A stretch of DNA of 64,000 nt. Source: Pareuzebyella sediminis (lineage in GTDB: Bacteria; Bacteroidota; Bacteroidia; Flavobacteriales; Flavobacteriaceae). Below, piece by piece: positions 55,801-64,000 of this stretch. Location: the NCBI RefSeq assembly GCF_008367235.1, contig NZ_VTZS01000004.1, positions 310,001 through 374,000 of the forward strand, written 5' to 3'. The stretch's first letter is position 1. Each line of letters starts with the position of its first letter. A program made the position numbers and the translations under genes. A model generated the notes under the pieces. That model was given only the letters and a program-made list of their open reading frames with translations, was not told where the DNA came from and ran no database searches.

Positions 55801-58800
55801 CAATGCCAATGCCAACTTTGAAGGTCAATCAGCGAATCAAAAATGGGCGGGTATTATGCGCTCCTTGAGTAGTACCAACTTTGAACAGGCCAATGTGGAA
55901 TTTGTTCAATTCTGGGTAATGGATCCATATGTAGATGGTATAACTGCAGGAGGAAACAATGGTGATTTGGTATTGCACTTGGGAAATATTACGGAAGACA
56001 TACTGCCCGATGGTAGAAAGCAATATGAAAACGGACTGCCCGTCGATATCAATAGCAACGATAAGACTATAACTACAGATTGGTCGAGAGTACCCGCCAC
56101 ACAGGCTTTGGTATATGCTTTTGATGTGAACGAGGGAAGTCGCGAAGCACAAGACCTTGGTTTTGACGGATTGAACGACGTAGATGAAGAAGCCATATAC
56201 GGAATTGGGAACGGACCTGATCCTGCCCTGGATAATTATGAATATTTTCTTCAACGTGACGGTAGTATTTTAAATCGCTATCTAAACTTTAACAATCCCC
56301 AAGGAAATTCGCCTGTACAGGTGACCAATAACAATAGGGGCTCGACGACCTTGCCCGATGTCGAAGATATCGACAGGGACCTCACCATGAATACCGTCAA
56401 CAGTTATTATCAGTACAGAATTAAGATCAAACCAAATACTACGATCAATGATAAGTATGTAACGGACATTCGTGATTCATTGGAGTTATCAGGTAACCGT
56501 ATTCCTGATGGAAGTACGGTGCGAACAAGATGGATTCAGTATAAAATCCCCCTCAGTGATTTTGAAAAGGCGGTGGGAGGTATTACCGATTTTCGATCTA
56601 TAAGTGCCATGCGCATGTATTTGACAGGTTTTCAAGATGATATAGTCTTGCGCTTTGCTACTTTAGATTTGGTCAGGGGCGATTGGAGAACGTATGTAAA
56701 ATCGCTCGATGAAGATGACCCGAATACAGCGGATGATGGCACAACCGTAGATGTGAATGCCGTGAACATTCAAGAGAATGAAAACCGAACCCCGATTCCC
56801 TATGTTTTACCACCGGGCGTACGTCGCGAACAATTAAATAACAATAATACCATCATTCAGCAGAACGAGCAGTCGCTGTCTTTGGTAGTAGAGAATCTTG
56901 AACCCCAAGACTCACGGGGAGTTTTTAAGAATTTAAACATTGACGTACGCCAGTATGAAAAATTGAAAATGTTTATTCACGCAGAAAAAATCCTGGAAAG
57001 TGATATCTATAACGTTGAAAATCCGTTGGTAGGGTTCTTGCGTATCGGTACCGATTTTTCTCAAAATTTCTATCAATTGGAATTGCCATTGGATTTTACG
57101 CCGTTCAATTCGAGGTCAGAAGATGCCATTTGGCCCGTGAATAATGAAATGGAAATTATTCTAGCCGATTTGAACAAGGTCAAATCTACTTGGATTGCAG
57201 GGGACGACCTAAATGAAATACGCTTTTTTGAGGTAATAGATGGCGAAGTGGTATCCGTTGATGAATTTGCACCTAGAACCCCTGGTAAATTGCGTATTGG
57301 TATTAAGGGGAACCCTTCTTTGGGAAGCATAAGAAGTATGATGGTCGGTGTTAAAAACTCGGCCAATGTACCCGCAAGGGGAGAAGTCTGGTTTAATGAA
57401 TTACGTTTGGCGGGTCTCGATAATGAGGGAGGTTGGGCCGCAGTCGCCGCGGTCGATGCCAACATAGCCGATTTTGCGAATGTGTCTGCAACCGGAAGTA
57501 CCAGTACCTCTGGTTTCGGGTCGATAGATCAAATGCCTAACGAACGTGCCCGTGAAGATGCCATAACCTATGATGTGGTTACCAATGTCAATGTCGGGCA
57601 GTTGCTCCCTCCTAAATGGGGTATTCAGATACCGTTTAATTACGGAATTTCGGAGGAGTTGGTAACTCCCGAGTTTGATCCCGTTTATGACGATTTAAAG
57701 TTGAATGATCGTATTGATGCTGCTGAAACTACCGAGGAGGCCGAATCTATTCAAGAACAGGCGGAAGATTATACAAAGCGTACCAGTATCAATCTTATCG
57801 GGGTACGGAAAGATAGAGGAGAAGAGGCAGAAGCCAATTTCTACGATATAGAGAACTTTACGTTCAACTATTCCTATAATGAAACAAACCATCGTGATTT
57901 TGAAATCGCGTCTTTAGACGATAAAAGCGTAGTGGCCGGTTTTGTATACAATCATAGTTTTAAACCTGTGGAGGTCGCGCCGTTTGCCAAGAACGACTCC
58001 CTCTTTACAGGAAAGTATTGGCAGTGGCTAAAAGAATTAAATCTCAGCCTGCTACCTACCACAGTTTCCGTAAATTCAAATATTAACCGCCAATTTAACC
58101 AACAACGGTTTCGTGACGTAGTAGAAGAAGGTGTGGAGAAATTGGAACTGCCTACACTAAGGCAGCGCAACTACCTTTTTAACTGGCAGTATTCTGTGAA
58201 CTATAGTTTGACCAAATCTTTACGGCTAAATTTGACGGGTAGCAATAATCATATTGTTCGTAACTATCTGGAAGATCCTTCAAACCCGAATTCCGATATC
58301 GATGAAACTCTTGGTTTGTGGGACGGATTCTGGGATTTGGGGGAGCCCAACCGGCATGCGCAAAACTTAGAATTGAACTACGAACTTCCCTTTAGCAAAA
58401 TTCCAGTATTAGACTTTATCAATGCCCAATATACCTATAGTAGCAACTTCGATTGGCAAAGAGGGGGTGACGCCCTCAATCTGGCAGTCGCCGAACAAAA
58501 GAACAATACCGATGTAGTTTCTATTAACCGGGTGCAGAATGCGAGTGTTCATAATTTGACGGCCAATTTGACTATGCAGAAGTTCTACGACATGATCGGG
58601 CTCAAGAAACGCGATGGCAAATCGAATGTTAATGCTGCCCCTGTGCGAAAAGACAAGGCCGGTAATCCGATACGAGGTGAGCAGAAGCCCCAGAATAAAA
58701 CGAGTGGCCTTTTCAATACGGCGGTAGATATTTTGACCATGGTAAAAAGACTGAACATTAACTATAACCAAACAAGCGGGAAAGCGCTCCCAGGGTATAC

Positions 58801-60064
58801 ACAATCGATTGGTTTTATAGGTTCTTTACGCCCTTCGTTCGGTTTTGTGTTCGGTAGTCAGGCCGATGTTCGATTTGAAGCAGCCCGTAAAGGCTGGCTT
58901 TTGAACTTTGATCAGTTCAATGAACAATATATAGAAAACACCAACCGCCAATTGAATATCACCGCAACGGCACAACCTGCAAGAGATCTCACCATCGATT
59001 TGACAGCGGATCGGCAATATCAAAATAGTTATCAAGAAAATTATGATGTGGAAAAATGGGCCAATAATATTCGGCCCTTAGGAAATGAATATGGTAATTT
59101 TAGTATCTCTACCATGATGATCGGTACGGTTTTTGGCAAAAGCGACGAGTTCACTTCTGAGAACTTCGAGAAATTTAAAGAAAATCGGATAACGATTGCC
59201 AACCGCTTAGAAGCCGATAGGGGAAATAAATCCTCTGGTGTCGATACTGAGGGATATCCTCAACTGTATGGTAAAACACAGCAAGAAGTACTTCTTCCCG
59301 CTTTTTTTGCCGCCTATACGGGTCAAGATGTGAACAGGGTGAACCTAGATGTATTTCGTGAAATACCTATACCTAATTGGAATATAAAATATACCGGCCT
59401 GATGCGCAATAAGTGGTTTCAAAAGAAATTTCAGCGTTTCTCTTTGAGCCATGGCTATCGTGCCGCCTATAGTATCAATTCGTTTCAGACTAACTTGGAA
59501 AAAGTGCAATTGGGAACCGACGGAGTGGCCCAAACCGACGCCGAATCAGGAGACCTCTTACCCGACTTGATTTTGAACAATGTGGTGTTAAACGATGAAT
59601 TCAACCCTCTAATGCGAGTAGATTTTGAAATGAAGAACTCGGTGAGCGTACTTGCCGAAATGCGAAAAAGCCGGATATTGGCATTAAGTTTTGATAATAA
59701 TTTGATGACCGAAACCAACGGTAATGAATATACCTTAGGCCTTGGTTACCGGTTCAAGGATGTAAAGTTCGTTACCAATATAGGAGGTAATAAAACCCGA
59801 TTAAAGGGCGATTTGAACCTCAAAGCAGATGTTACGTTACGCGATAACATTACGATTATCAGAAATCTTGATATTGATAATAATCAGATTACGTCGGGAC
59901 AAAATCTACTATCGATAAAGTTTACGGCGGATTACGCCTTGAGTAAAAACCTGAACGTGCTTTTCTTTTATGACCATTCCTTTTCACAGTTTGCCATCTC
60001 TACCGCCTTTCCGCAGACGACAATAAATGCAGGATTTACGCTCCGCTATAATTTTGGTAATTAG
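52859..60064 (+). CDS. sprA: T9SS outer-membrane translocon SprA, with TTG start
   Basis: Giant outer-membrane channel of the type IX secretion system, known from Flavobacterium johnsoniae as a single-chain barrel of 36 strands. The 2401-residue length matches the about 2400 of that protein. The N-terminus is a signal peptide (SSFKCTLLFLFFVMASGTSFAQ in parts), then an acidic linker and a long beta-rich body with repeated Asn/Asp-rich segments. The start is TTG at 52859: the next in-frame Met is residue 23, inside the signal. It follows ruvA after five bases, and the long downstream gap of 177 bases has only a weak hairpin (about 60080-60094). Confidence 0.96.
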   Translation: MNNGAEKLLKSSFKCTLLFLFFVMASGTSFAQDTEDENDGEQQVDSVKTGFSLGSLKLENPESIVSKYIYDPKLDMYIYSEKVGDFDIGYPIILTPDQYYELVRKEGIKDYFKEKSDAFSGKKEGSEEARRNLLPNFYVNNNFFESIFGGNTIEVIPQGSVAMDLGVIWQKNDNPALSPRNRTNLSFDFDQRISLSMLGKIGERLQVTANYDTEATFDFQNIVKLDYTPTEDDILQSIEVGNVNMPLNSSLITGAQSLFGVKTQLQFGRTKVTAVFSEQRSQNSTVVAQGGGTLSEFSVTALDYDEDKHFFLAQYFRDNYDQALANYPYIRSQVQITRLEVWVTNRSQQTLNVRNVVGIQDLGEYDPLNGVVDAKTRIYREIAGNSPPSGFFNQNNGQPNALPRNNANDYDPALIGSGGALTASIRDIATIEQGFNIPGYQTNQGFDYAYLENARKLEPIRDYQFNSQLGYISLNQRLSNDEVLAVAFQYTYNGNVYQVGEFANGGVDATSVSGAIESPIINNNTLILKLLKSNITNVSDPIWDLMMKNIYATGAFRLSQEDFKLNILYSNPTPRNYITPVDDATWPEGLQDRILLNVFNFDRLNVYNDVQPGGDGFFDFIPGMTVDTQNGQIIFTKVEPFGEYLFEQLGGGDYDLANSYNPNQERYVFRDMYEFTKAAALQDPEKNKFLLKGRYKSEGSNGIPIGAFNVPRGSVRVTAGGRQLQEGIDYTVNYQTGTVQILDPSLEASNTPINISVENNAVFGQQTRRFTGVNVEHQFNKNFVIGATLLNLNERPLTQKSNFGVEPVNNTIFGFNGNFSTEVPFLTRMVNKLPNIDTDVPSNVSVRGEVAWLKPNSPKNADFQGETTTYLDDFEGAQALIDIRSSLGWALASVPDSIAKEAPPEPLGEGFGRAKLAWYTIDPIFYTNQRPSSISDSDISTNATRRIFIDEVFPKVEVAQGQTRQQTTLDLAYYPNLKGPYNANANFEGQSANQKWAGIMRSLSSTNFEQANVEFVQFWVMDPYVDGITAGGNNGDLVLHLGNITEDILPDGRKQYENGLPVDINSNDKTITTDWSRVPATQALVYAFDVNEGSREAQDLGFDGLNDVDEEAIYGIGNGPDPALDNYEYFLQRDGSILNRYLNFNNPQGNSPVQVTNNNRGSTTLPDVEDIDRDLTMNTVNSYYQYRIKIKPNTTINDKYVTDIRDSLELSGNRIPDGSTVRTRWIQYKIPLSDFEKAVGGITDFRSISAMRMYLTGFQDDIVLRFATLDLVRGDWRTYVKSLDEDDPNTADDGTTVDVNAVNIQENENRTPIPYVLPPGVRREQLNNNNTIIQQNEQSLSLVVENLEPQDSRGVFKNLNIDVRQYEKLKMFIHAEKILESDIYNVENPLVGFLRIGTDFSQNFYQLELPLDFTPFNSRSEDAIWPVNNEMEIILADLNKVKSTWIAGDDLNEIRFFEVIDGEVVSVDEFAPRTPGKLRIGIKGNPSLGSIRSMMVGVKNSANVPARGEVWFNELRLAGLDNEGGWAAVAAVDANIADFANVSATGSTSTSGFGSIDQMPNERAREDAITYDVVTNVNVGQLLPPKWGIQIPFNYGISEELVTPEFDPVYDDLKLNDRIDAAETTEEAESIQEQAEDYTKRTSINLIGVRKDRGEEAEANFYDIENFTFNYSYNETNHRDFEIASLDDKSVVAGFVYNHSFKPVEVAPFAKNDSLFTGKYWQWLKELNLSLLPTTVSVNSNINRQFNQQRFRDVVEEGVEKLELPTLRQRNYLFNWQYSVNYSLTKSLRLNLTGSNNHIVRNYLEDPSNPNSDIDETLGLWDGFWDLGEPNRHAQNLELNYELPFSKIPVLDFINAQYTYSSNFDWQRGGDALNLAVAEQKNNTDVVSINRVQNASVHNLTANLTMQKFYDMIGLKKRDGKSNVNAAPVRKDKAGNPIRGEQKPQNKTSGLFNTAVDILTMVKRLNINYNQTSGKALPGYTQSIGFIGSLRPSFGFVFGSQADVRFEAARKGWLLNFDQFNEQYIENTNRQLNITATAQPARDLTIDLTADRQYQNSYQENYDVEKWANNIRPLGNEYGNFSISTMMIGTVFGKSDEFTSENFEKFKENRITIANRLEADRGNKSSGVDTEGYPQLYGKTQQEVLLPAFFAAYTGQDVNRVNLDVFREIPIPNWNIKYTGLMRNKWFQKKFQRFSLSHGYRAAYSINSFQTNLEKVQLGTDGVAQTDAESGDLLPDLILNNVVLNDEFNPLMRVDFEMKNSVSVLAEMRKSRILALSFDNNLMTETNGNEYTLGLGYRFKDVKFVTNIGGNKTRLKGDLNLKADVTLRDNITIIRNLDIDNNQITSGQNLLSIKFTADYALSKNLNVLFFYDHSFSQFAISTAFPQTTINAGFTLRYNFGN

Positions 60065-60190
60065 TACTTTTGGATGGATTAGCTTCAGAAGCTATTTATA
60101 GTAGGTCTGGAAATCTATTTGCTTCAAATTGAAGAAAAGGAACGTCAATTTTCACTGTTTTAGCGGTAAACTGTAAGTTGAATTTATTTT

Positions 60191-60222
60191 TTTGAAATTC
60201 GATTTGGAAAACTATACATTTG
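60191..60222 (+). promoter_or_regulatory. gcvH: Promoter of gcvH (TTTG-N20-TACATTTG)
   Basis: TTTG at 60191-60194 and TACATTTG at 60215-60222 are 20 bases apart, matching the Bacteroidota consensus. The -7 box ends 19 bases before the ATG. Confidence 0.8.
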
Positions 60223-60241
60223 CTTCACCAAAAAAATAAGA

Positions 60242-60622
60242 ATGAATATTCCTGCAGAATTAAAGTATACCAAAGACCATGAATGGATCAGGATGGAAGG
60301 CGACGTAGCCATAATAGGAATTACCGATTTCGCCCAAGGTGAGCTGGGAGATATTGTTTACGTAGAAGTCGAAACCTTGGACGAAACTTTGAAACGTGAA
60401 GAGGTTTTCGGTACGGTCGAGGCTGTAAAGACGGTATCCGATCTTTTCGTGCCTTTAAGTGGTGAGATCATAGAATTCAACGAAGAACTTGAAGATGCGC
60501 CCGAAAATGTAAATACCGATCCATATGGAGCGGGATGGATGGTCAAGATAAAAGTGAGTGATCTTGCCGAAGTTGACGACCTTCTTTCCGCAGATGATTA
60601 TAAATCACTTATAGGTGCTTAA
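60242..60622 (+). CDS. gcvH: Glycine cleavage system protein H
   Basis: Lipoyl carrier that shuttles the aminomethyl group between the P, T and L proteins. The 126-residue protein has the start [14 protein letters not shown] and the [15 protein letters not shown] segment with Lys63 as the lipoylation site. Length is normal. The other cleavage-system genes are not in the window. The VanZ-like gene begins inside its last codons (8-base overlap). Confidence 0.98.
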   Translation: MNIPAELKYTKDHEWIRMEGDVAIIGITDFAQGELGDIVYVEVETLDETLKREEVFGTVEAVKTVSDLFVPLSGEIIEFNEELEDAPENVNTDPYGAGWMVKIKVSDLAEVDDLLSADDYKSLIGA

Positions 60623-61016
60623 AAAACGTAAGTTTACGATTGCGTTTTTAGGCTGGATGGTGTTCATTACGTTTTCATGCCTATATTCTTTTAACGAAGC
60701 CGGTGTATCTACCTTGGTGATTCCCCATGCCGACAAACTGGTCCATTTTACCTTTTATCTTGTGGCAACGGTTTTGGCTATACTATTTGTGCGTGAGATG
60801 ACCAATGGTCACTTCCCACTTGTTAAAACACTATGGATAACCCTTATCGGGGCTATAATTTATGGTATAATTATTGAAGTATTACAGTACGCTCTTCCCG
60901 TCGATAGGGACGCCGATGTGTTTGATGCTCTGGCAAATAGTGCCGGAGCAATAATGGGATCGATACTGGCGAAATCGATTTTTTCAAACAAAAGGGGGTT
61001 AAAATGGAGCAATTAG
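60615..61016 (+). CDS. VanZ-like membrane protein, GTG start
   Basis: A 133-residue protein with four membrane helices (about 8-25, 35-55, 73-93 and 107-125) and the VanZ family pattern: an HADKLVHF motif after helix 1, then GIIIEVLQ and a [14 protein letters not shown] segment. VanZ proteins give low-level teicoplanin resistance in some Gram-positives; in Bacteroidota the role is unknown. The GTG at 60615 overlaps gcvH by eight bases. It probably shares the gcvH promoter. Confidence 0.88.
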   Translation: MLKKRKFTIAFLGWMVFITFSCLYSFNEAGVSTLVIPHADKLVHFTFYLVATVLAILFVREMTNGHFPLVKTLWITLIGAIIYGIIIEVLQYALPVDRDADVFDALANSAGAIMGSILAKSIFSNKRGLKWSN

Positions 61017-61070
61017 TTGCTTTTTAAAGGAATATTTAATTAAATTAGCGAACATTAAAACAAAAGAATT

Positions 61071-61775
61071 ATGGAACCTAAAAAGAACCCTAAAGCAGAT
61101 GTAGGTCGCAACAGTGGTTTATATTTTGTTATAGGTTTAGCACTTACCATGGCTCTCGTATATGGGGCGCTGGAGTGGAAGACATATGACAAGACCAATG
61201 ATTACGACATATCAATGAACGTAGACGATGATCTGGATGAAGAGGTTCCCATGACCGAACAGATCAAGACCCCGCCACCGCCACCGCCACCGGCAGCTCC
61301 TGAAATTATCGAGGTAGTAGAAGATGAAGAAGAGGTAGAGGAAACCGTGATTGAATCAACCGAGACTAGCCAGGAAGAGGAAATTATAGAGGTGGAGGAT
61401 GTTGAGGTGGAAGAAGAGGTAGAAGATGTCGATGTGCCTTTTGCAGTTATCGAAGATGTGCCTATTTTTCCAGGCTGTGAAAACGAATCTGACAAAAGAG
61501 GATGTTTCCAATCTATGATGCAAAAACATATCGGAAAGAACTTCCGCTATCCTGAAATAGCCCAAGAAATGGGTATACAAGGTAGGGTTAGTGTTATGTT
61601 CACCATTCAGAAAGATGGCAGTATCGGAAATGTGAGAATGCGAGGACCTGATAAGAGTTTGGAAGCGGAGGCTGCCCGAATTATCAGTAAACTTCCGAAA
61701 ATGACTCCGGGTAAGCAACGGGGTAGGCCGGTAAGGGTTCCATTTAGTATTCCGATTACTTTTAAACTACAGTAG
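61071..61775 (+). CDS. tonB: Energy transducer TonB
   Basis: Inner-membrane-anchored protein that couples the ExbBD proton motor to outer-membrane TonB-dependent receptors. The 234-residue protein has an N-terminal helix (about 16-33), a run of seven prolines near 65-71, a long acidic Glu/Val-rich region (about 78-125) in place of the usual Pro-Lys-rich span, and the C-terminal TonB domain (IAQEMGIQGRVSVMFTI, then KMTPGKQRGRPVRVPFSIPI in parts). It ends with a strong terminator; exbB and exbD are not adjacent. Confidence 0.95.
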   Translation: MEPKKNPKADVGRNSGLYFVIGLALTMALVYGALEWKTYDKTNDYDISMNVDDDLDEEVPMTEQIKTPPPPPPPAAPEIIEVVEDEEEVEETVIESTETSQEEEIIEVEDVEVEEEVEDVDVPFAVIEDVPIFPGCENESDKRGCFQSMMQKHIGKNFRYPEIAQEMGIQGRVSVMFTIQKDGSIGNVRMRGPDKSLEAEAARIISKLPKMTPGKQRGRPVRVPFSIPITFKLQ

Positions 61776-61796
61776 TAGTTCTTCTTAAAAATTTAG

Positions 61797-61827
61797 GAAA
61801 AGCCTCCAGAGATGGGGGCTTTTTTTG
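61797..61827 (+). terminator. Terminator after tonB
   Basis: AGCCTCC (61801-61807) pairs with GGGGGCT (61814-61820) with one G-T, loop AGAGAT, followed by T from 61820 to 61826. Confidence 0.9.
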
Positions 61828-61932
61828 TAGTTCTTGACCTTCCTTTCGCATCGCTTTTAGGGCTGTATAATACCGTACTAGCATAGTAAAGATTGCCCTT
61901 TTCAAGAATGGTATATAAAGATGTCCGATTCG

Positions 61933-61963
61933 TTGCAAAAACTACTAGTGTAGGCTATCTTTG
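61933..61963 (+). promoter_or_regulatory. ctaB: Promoter of ctaB (TTG-N20-TATCTTTG)
   Basis: TTG at 61933-61935 and TATCTTTG at 61956-61963 are 20 bases apart. The -7 box ends 19 bases before the ATG at 61983 and lies after the upstream in-frame ATG at 61893, which argues against that start. Confidence 0.7.
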
Positions 61964-61982
61964 CATTCCGAATAAAAGTGGA

Positions 61983-62882
61983 ATGAAGACTGCGGTGAAT
62001 ACGGCAACAACCCCTAACTTGGCTCTGGCAATTGCCGATTTTAAAGAAATCACCAAGGCCAAATTGGCCGTTAGCGTAGTGTTTTCTTCAATCGCAGGAT
62101 ACCTTCTCGGTGCCACTACGATTGAAACAACTTCCCTGTTACTTCTAGCTTTTGGTGGTTACTGCATGGTCGGTGCCTCGAATGCCTATAATCAAATTAT
62201 CGAGAAAGATTTGGATGGGTTAATGAAGCGGACCAAGAATCGACCGATTCCCTCGGGAAGAATGTCGGTCAATAGGGCATTGGTCATAGCTGTTTCGCTG
62301 ACGGTAATGGGAGTGATAGCCCTCTATATTTTAAACCCTAAAACTGCCATGTTTGGGGCTATATCTATTTTCTTGTACACGAGTGTATATACCCCCTTGA
62401 AAACAAAAACACCCTTGGCCGTATTTGTAGGGGCGTTCCCAGGGGCGATTCCTTTTATGTTGGGTTGGGTGGCGGCCACTAATGATTTTGGAATAGAGCC
62501 AGGTACCCTGTTTATGATTCAGTTTTTTTGGCAGTTTCCCCATTTTTGGGCCCTAGGGTGGATGTTGGACGAGGATTACAAGCGGGGGGGCTTCAAAATG
62601 TTGCCCACCGGAAGAAAAGATGCGGGTACCGCTTTACAAATAATTATGTATACGATTTGGATGTTGGTTATCTCCGTTATTCCTGTATTTGGGATTACGG
62701 GAAGTTTGAAACTGTCCGTTCCTGCAGCCATCATTGTTTTCGTCATGGGAATGGTCATGTTGTTCTTTGCTTTTCGCCTTTATGAAAAGCGTGACAATGT
62801 GACCGCACGTAAGCTAATGTTGGCCAGTGTGAGCTACATTACTTTGATGCAAATCGTTTATGTGATTGACAAGTTTATTTAA
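61983..62882 (+). CDS. ctaB: Protoheme IX farnesyltransferase (heme O synthase)
   Basis: Adds a farnesyl tail to heme B, giving heme O, the precursor of heme A for the oxidase. The start at 61983 gives 299 residues (an ATG at 61893 is in frame but lies before the promoter). The UbiA-type signature NAYNQIIEKDLDGLMKRTKNR and a second acidic loop (GWMLDEDYKRGG) are present in the membrane sequence, with about eight helices. coxC follows after four bases; the pairing of ctaB and subunit III is normal in Bacteroidota. Confidence 0.96.
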   Translation: MKTAVNTATTPNLALAIADFKEITKAKLAVSVVFSSIAGYLLGATTIETTSLLLLAFGGYCMVGASNAYNQIIEKDLDGLMKRTKNRPIPSGRMSVNRALVIAVSLTVMGVIALYILNPKTAMFGAISIFLYTSVYTPLKTKTPLAVFVGAFPGAIPFMLGWVAATNDFGIEPGTLFMIQFFWQFPHFWALGWMLDEDYKRGGFKMLPTGRKDAGTALQIIMYTIWMLVISVIPVFGITGSLKLSVPAAIIVFVMGMVMLFFAFRLYEKRDNVTARKLMLASVSYITLMQIVYVIDKFI

Positions 62883-62886
62883 TGCT

Positions 62887-63468
62887 ATGGATTTAACCCA
62901 GGGAACCGGAAAAGAAAAGAATGACAGAGCGAAGAAAATGATGCTTTGGTTCGGTATCGTGAGCCTTATTATGGGCTTTGCCGGATGGACGAGCGCCTAT
63001 ATCGTTAGTAGCAGCCGCGAAGATTGGATAAGCGATTTTAAGTTGCCACAGGCTTTTTTTATTAGTACGGCCATACTAATACTCAGCAGCATTACCTATA
63101 TGCTGGCCAAAAAAGCTATTAAAAACGATAAGGCTAAGGTCGGAACAAATTGGCTTTGGGTTACGCTCGGTTTGGGTGTGACCTTTATAGTTTTTCAGTT
63201 TGTAGGCTTTTCCGAAATGGTTTCGAAAGGCTATTATTTTACTGGACCAACCAGTAATATCAGGTTGTCGTATATTTTTTTAATTGCGGCCGTTCATATC
63301 GTACACGTGGTTGCCGGGATAATTTCATTACTAGTGGTTCTGTTCAACCAAATTCGGGGGAAGTACGATTCCGACGAGTATTTAGGAGTGTCATTGGGAG
63401 CTACGTTTTGGCATTTTCTAGACATTTTGTGGGTATATTTGATAAGTTTTATGTACTTGGTTGGATAA
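62887..63468 (+). CDS. Heme-copper oxidase subunit III-like protein (first copy)
   Basis: A 193-residue membrane protein of the subunit III family, with five helices (about 17-40, 52-75, 88-106, 125-147 and 166-190) and the HIVHVVAGIISL and ATFWHFLDILWVYLI motifs of CoxC. The ATG at 62887, four bases after ctaB, is the likely start; a TTG at 62866 inside ctaB is in frame. It is one of two adjacent subunit III genes, distant by 22 kb from coxB and coxA. Confidence 0.92.
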   Translation: MDLTQGTGKEKNDRAKKMMLWFGIVSLIMGFAGWTSAYIVSSSREDWISDFKLPQAFFISTAILILSSITYMLAKKAIKNDKAKVGTNWLWVTLGLGVTFIVFQFVGFSEMVSKGYYFTGPTSNIRLSYIFLIAAVHIVHVVAGIISLLVVLFNQIRGKYDSDEYLGVSLGATFWHFLDILWVYLISFMYLVG

Positions 63469-63505
63469 TTTATTTATTTAAAATGAGTTTTCATTACTTT
63501 TAGAC

Positions 63506-63536
63506 TTTCGTGTAAGCATAGAAAACTTTAAATTTG
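63506..63536 (+). promoter_or_regulatory. Promoter of the second subunit III gene (TTTC-N19-TAAATTTG)
   Basis: TAAATTTG at 63529-63536 is a full -7 box; TTTC at 63506-63509 is one base from the -33 element with the right spacing. The -7 box ends 34 bases before the ATG at 63571. Confidence 0.55.
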
Positions 63537-63570
63537 CGCAAATTATAACCATACTTTACTTTTAAATTAT

Positions 63571-64000
63571 ATGGATTCTACGGTAGCAACTGAAGAAAAC
63601 GTTTGGGGAGGAGGCAATAGACCTCTTGGTGCCAGTTATGGAAAACTCATGATGTGGTTTTTTCTGGTGTCGGATGCTCTTACCTTTTCGGGTTTTCTGG
63701 CCTCTTATGGCTTTTCTAGGTTTAAATTTATTGAGACTTGGCCTATAGCCGATGAGGTGTTCACGCACGTGCCTTTCTTTCATGGTAATTATCCCATGAT
63801 TTATGTTGCTTTCATGACCTTTATACTTATAATGTCTTCAGTGACCATGGTTTTGGCCGTTGATGCGGGCCATAAAATGAAAAAGAACGCCGTCATTTGG
63901 TATATGTTCCTCACGATTATTGGGGGTGCTATCTTTGTAGGCTCTCAAGCTTGGGAATGGGCTACATTCATTAGTGGTGATTACGGGGCCGTTGAGACCA
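63571..64000 (+). CDS. Cytochrome c oxidase subunit III (second copy), cut by window edge
   Basis: The first 143 codons show a start MDSTVATEENVWGGGNRPLG, then a membrane helix (about 23-43, KLMMWFFLVSDALTFSGFL in parts), a loop with FSRFKFIETWP, and further helices at about 71-95 and 107-127 with GSQAWEWATFI. This is the CoxC type found in Bacteroidota beside the shorter copy, and it is likely the longer of the two. The stop codon is outside the window. It has its own promoter. Confidence 0.92.
   Translation, partial: MDSTVATEENVWGGGNRPLGASYGKLMMWFFLVSDALTFSGFLASYGFSRFKFIETWPIADEVFTHVPFFHGNYPMIYVAFMTFILIMSSVTMVLAVDAGHKMKKNAVIWYMFLTIIGGAIFVGSQAWEWATFISGDYGAVET

Noticed and set aside
60080-60094. 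Short TAGCTT/AAGCTA hairpin after sprA as terminator
   Set aside because: AT-rich 6-bp stem with only three T following; too weak to call.
61202-61495. Ser/Thr-rich minus-strand frame inside tonB
   Set aside because: Antisense of the acidic Glu/Val-rich TonB region, with no start context.
61893-61982. Upstream in-frame ATG extending ctaB
   Set aside because: A consensus promoter lies between it and the ATG at 61983, and the additional 30 residues do not fit the UbiA family.
1-64000. CRISPR arrays, insertion sequences, integrases, phage or plasmid genes
   Set aside because: No regularly spaced repeats, transposase or integrase motifs, or mobile-element ends were seen; gene content is core housekeeping and respiratory.

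Overview
This window is a stretch of core chromosome from a marine-type Flavobacteriaceae (Bacteroidota). The evidence is the full-length SprA translocon of the type IX secretion system (T9SS), the alternative complex III operon actABCDEF fused to coxBA, flavobacterial -7 boxes (TAnnTTTG) in front of many genes, weak or absent Shine-Dalgarno sequences, several lipoproteins, a T9SS type A sorting domain and a DUF2723 membrane protein. The species cannot be named from the sequence. I saw no phage, insertion sequence, CRISPR array, rRNA or plasmid gene, and no clearly new multi-gene system.

Layout. 1-1965: 5' part of an RND/MMPL-type exporter. 2105-9274: translation genes on the minus strand (rplM-rpsI, rpsB-tsf, then pyrH and frr), interrupted by a plus-strand M61 peptidase lipoprotein and a 525-bp gap without a convincing gene. 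9697-20603: a small lipoprotein, a nearly bare T9SS sorting domain, polA, a Tat-exported glycosylasparaginase, cutC, a metallophosphoesterase, a cysteine-less thioredoxin-fold protein and a large DUF2723 protein. 20887-20958: a lone tRNA-Gln with its own promoter and terminator. 21253-27682: a cation/proton antiporter, the rimP-nusA-infB operon behind a leader hairpin, and a SPOR protein. 27914-39823: the actABCDEF-coxBA respiratory operon. 39987-44805: a DUF2807 protein, an acyl-CoA oxidase/dehydrogenase and pckA. 44976-52122: a compact ruvB-P450-queG run, an MFS sugar-type transporter and maeB. 52272-61775: ruvA-sprA, gcvH-vanZ-like and tonB. 61983-64000: ctaB and two subunit III genes, the second cut by the window edge.

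How the genes fit together. Alternative complex III oxidises menaquinol and passes electrons to the caa3/aa3-type oxidase encoded by coxB and coxA in the same operon. The heme O synthase ctaB and the two subunit III genes needed to finish that oxidase lie 22 kb away at the right end. maeB and pckA connect the C4 and C3 acids of central metabolism. SprA exports proteins that carry sorting domains such as the one at 10249-10596.

The observation I find most interesting is that two unrelated proteins here, ribosomal protein S2 and the quinone-reactive subunit ActC, end in the same small helix-hairpin-helix tail. Other points worth checking are the hairpin and U-run between the promoter and rimP, a near-leaderless ruvB, TTG starts on the P450 and sprA, a redox-dead thioredoxin fold, a 7-bp triple repeat upstream of the respiratory operon promoter, and His-rich segments in ActF and CoxA.
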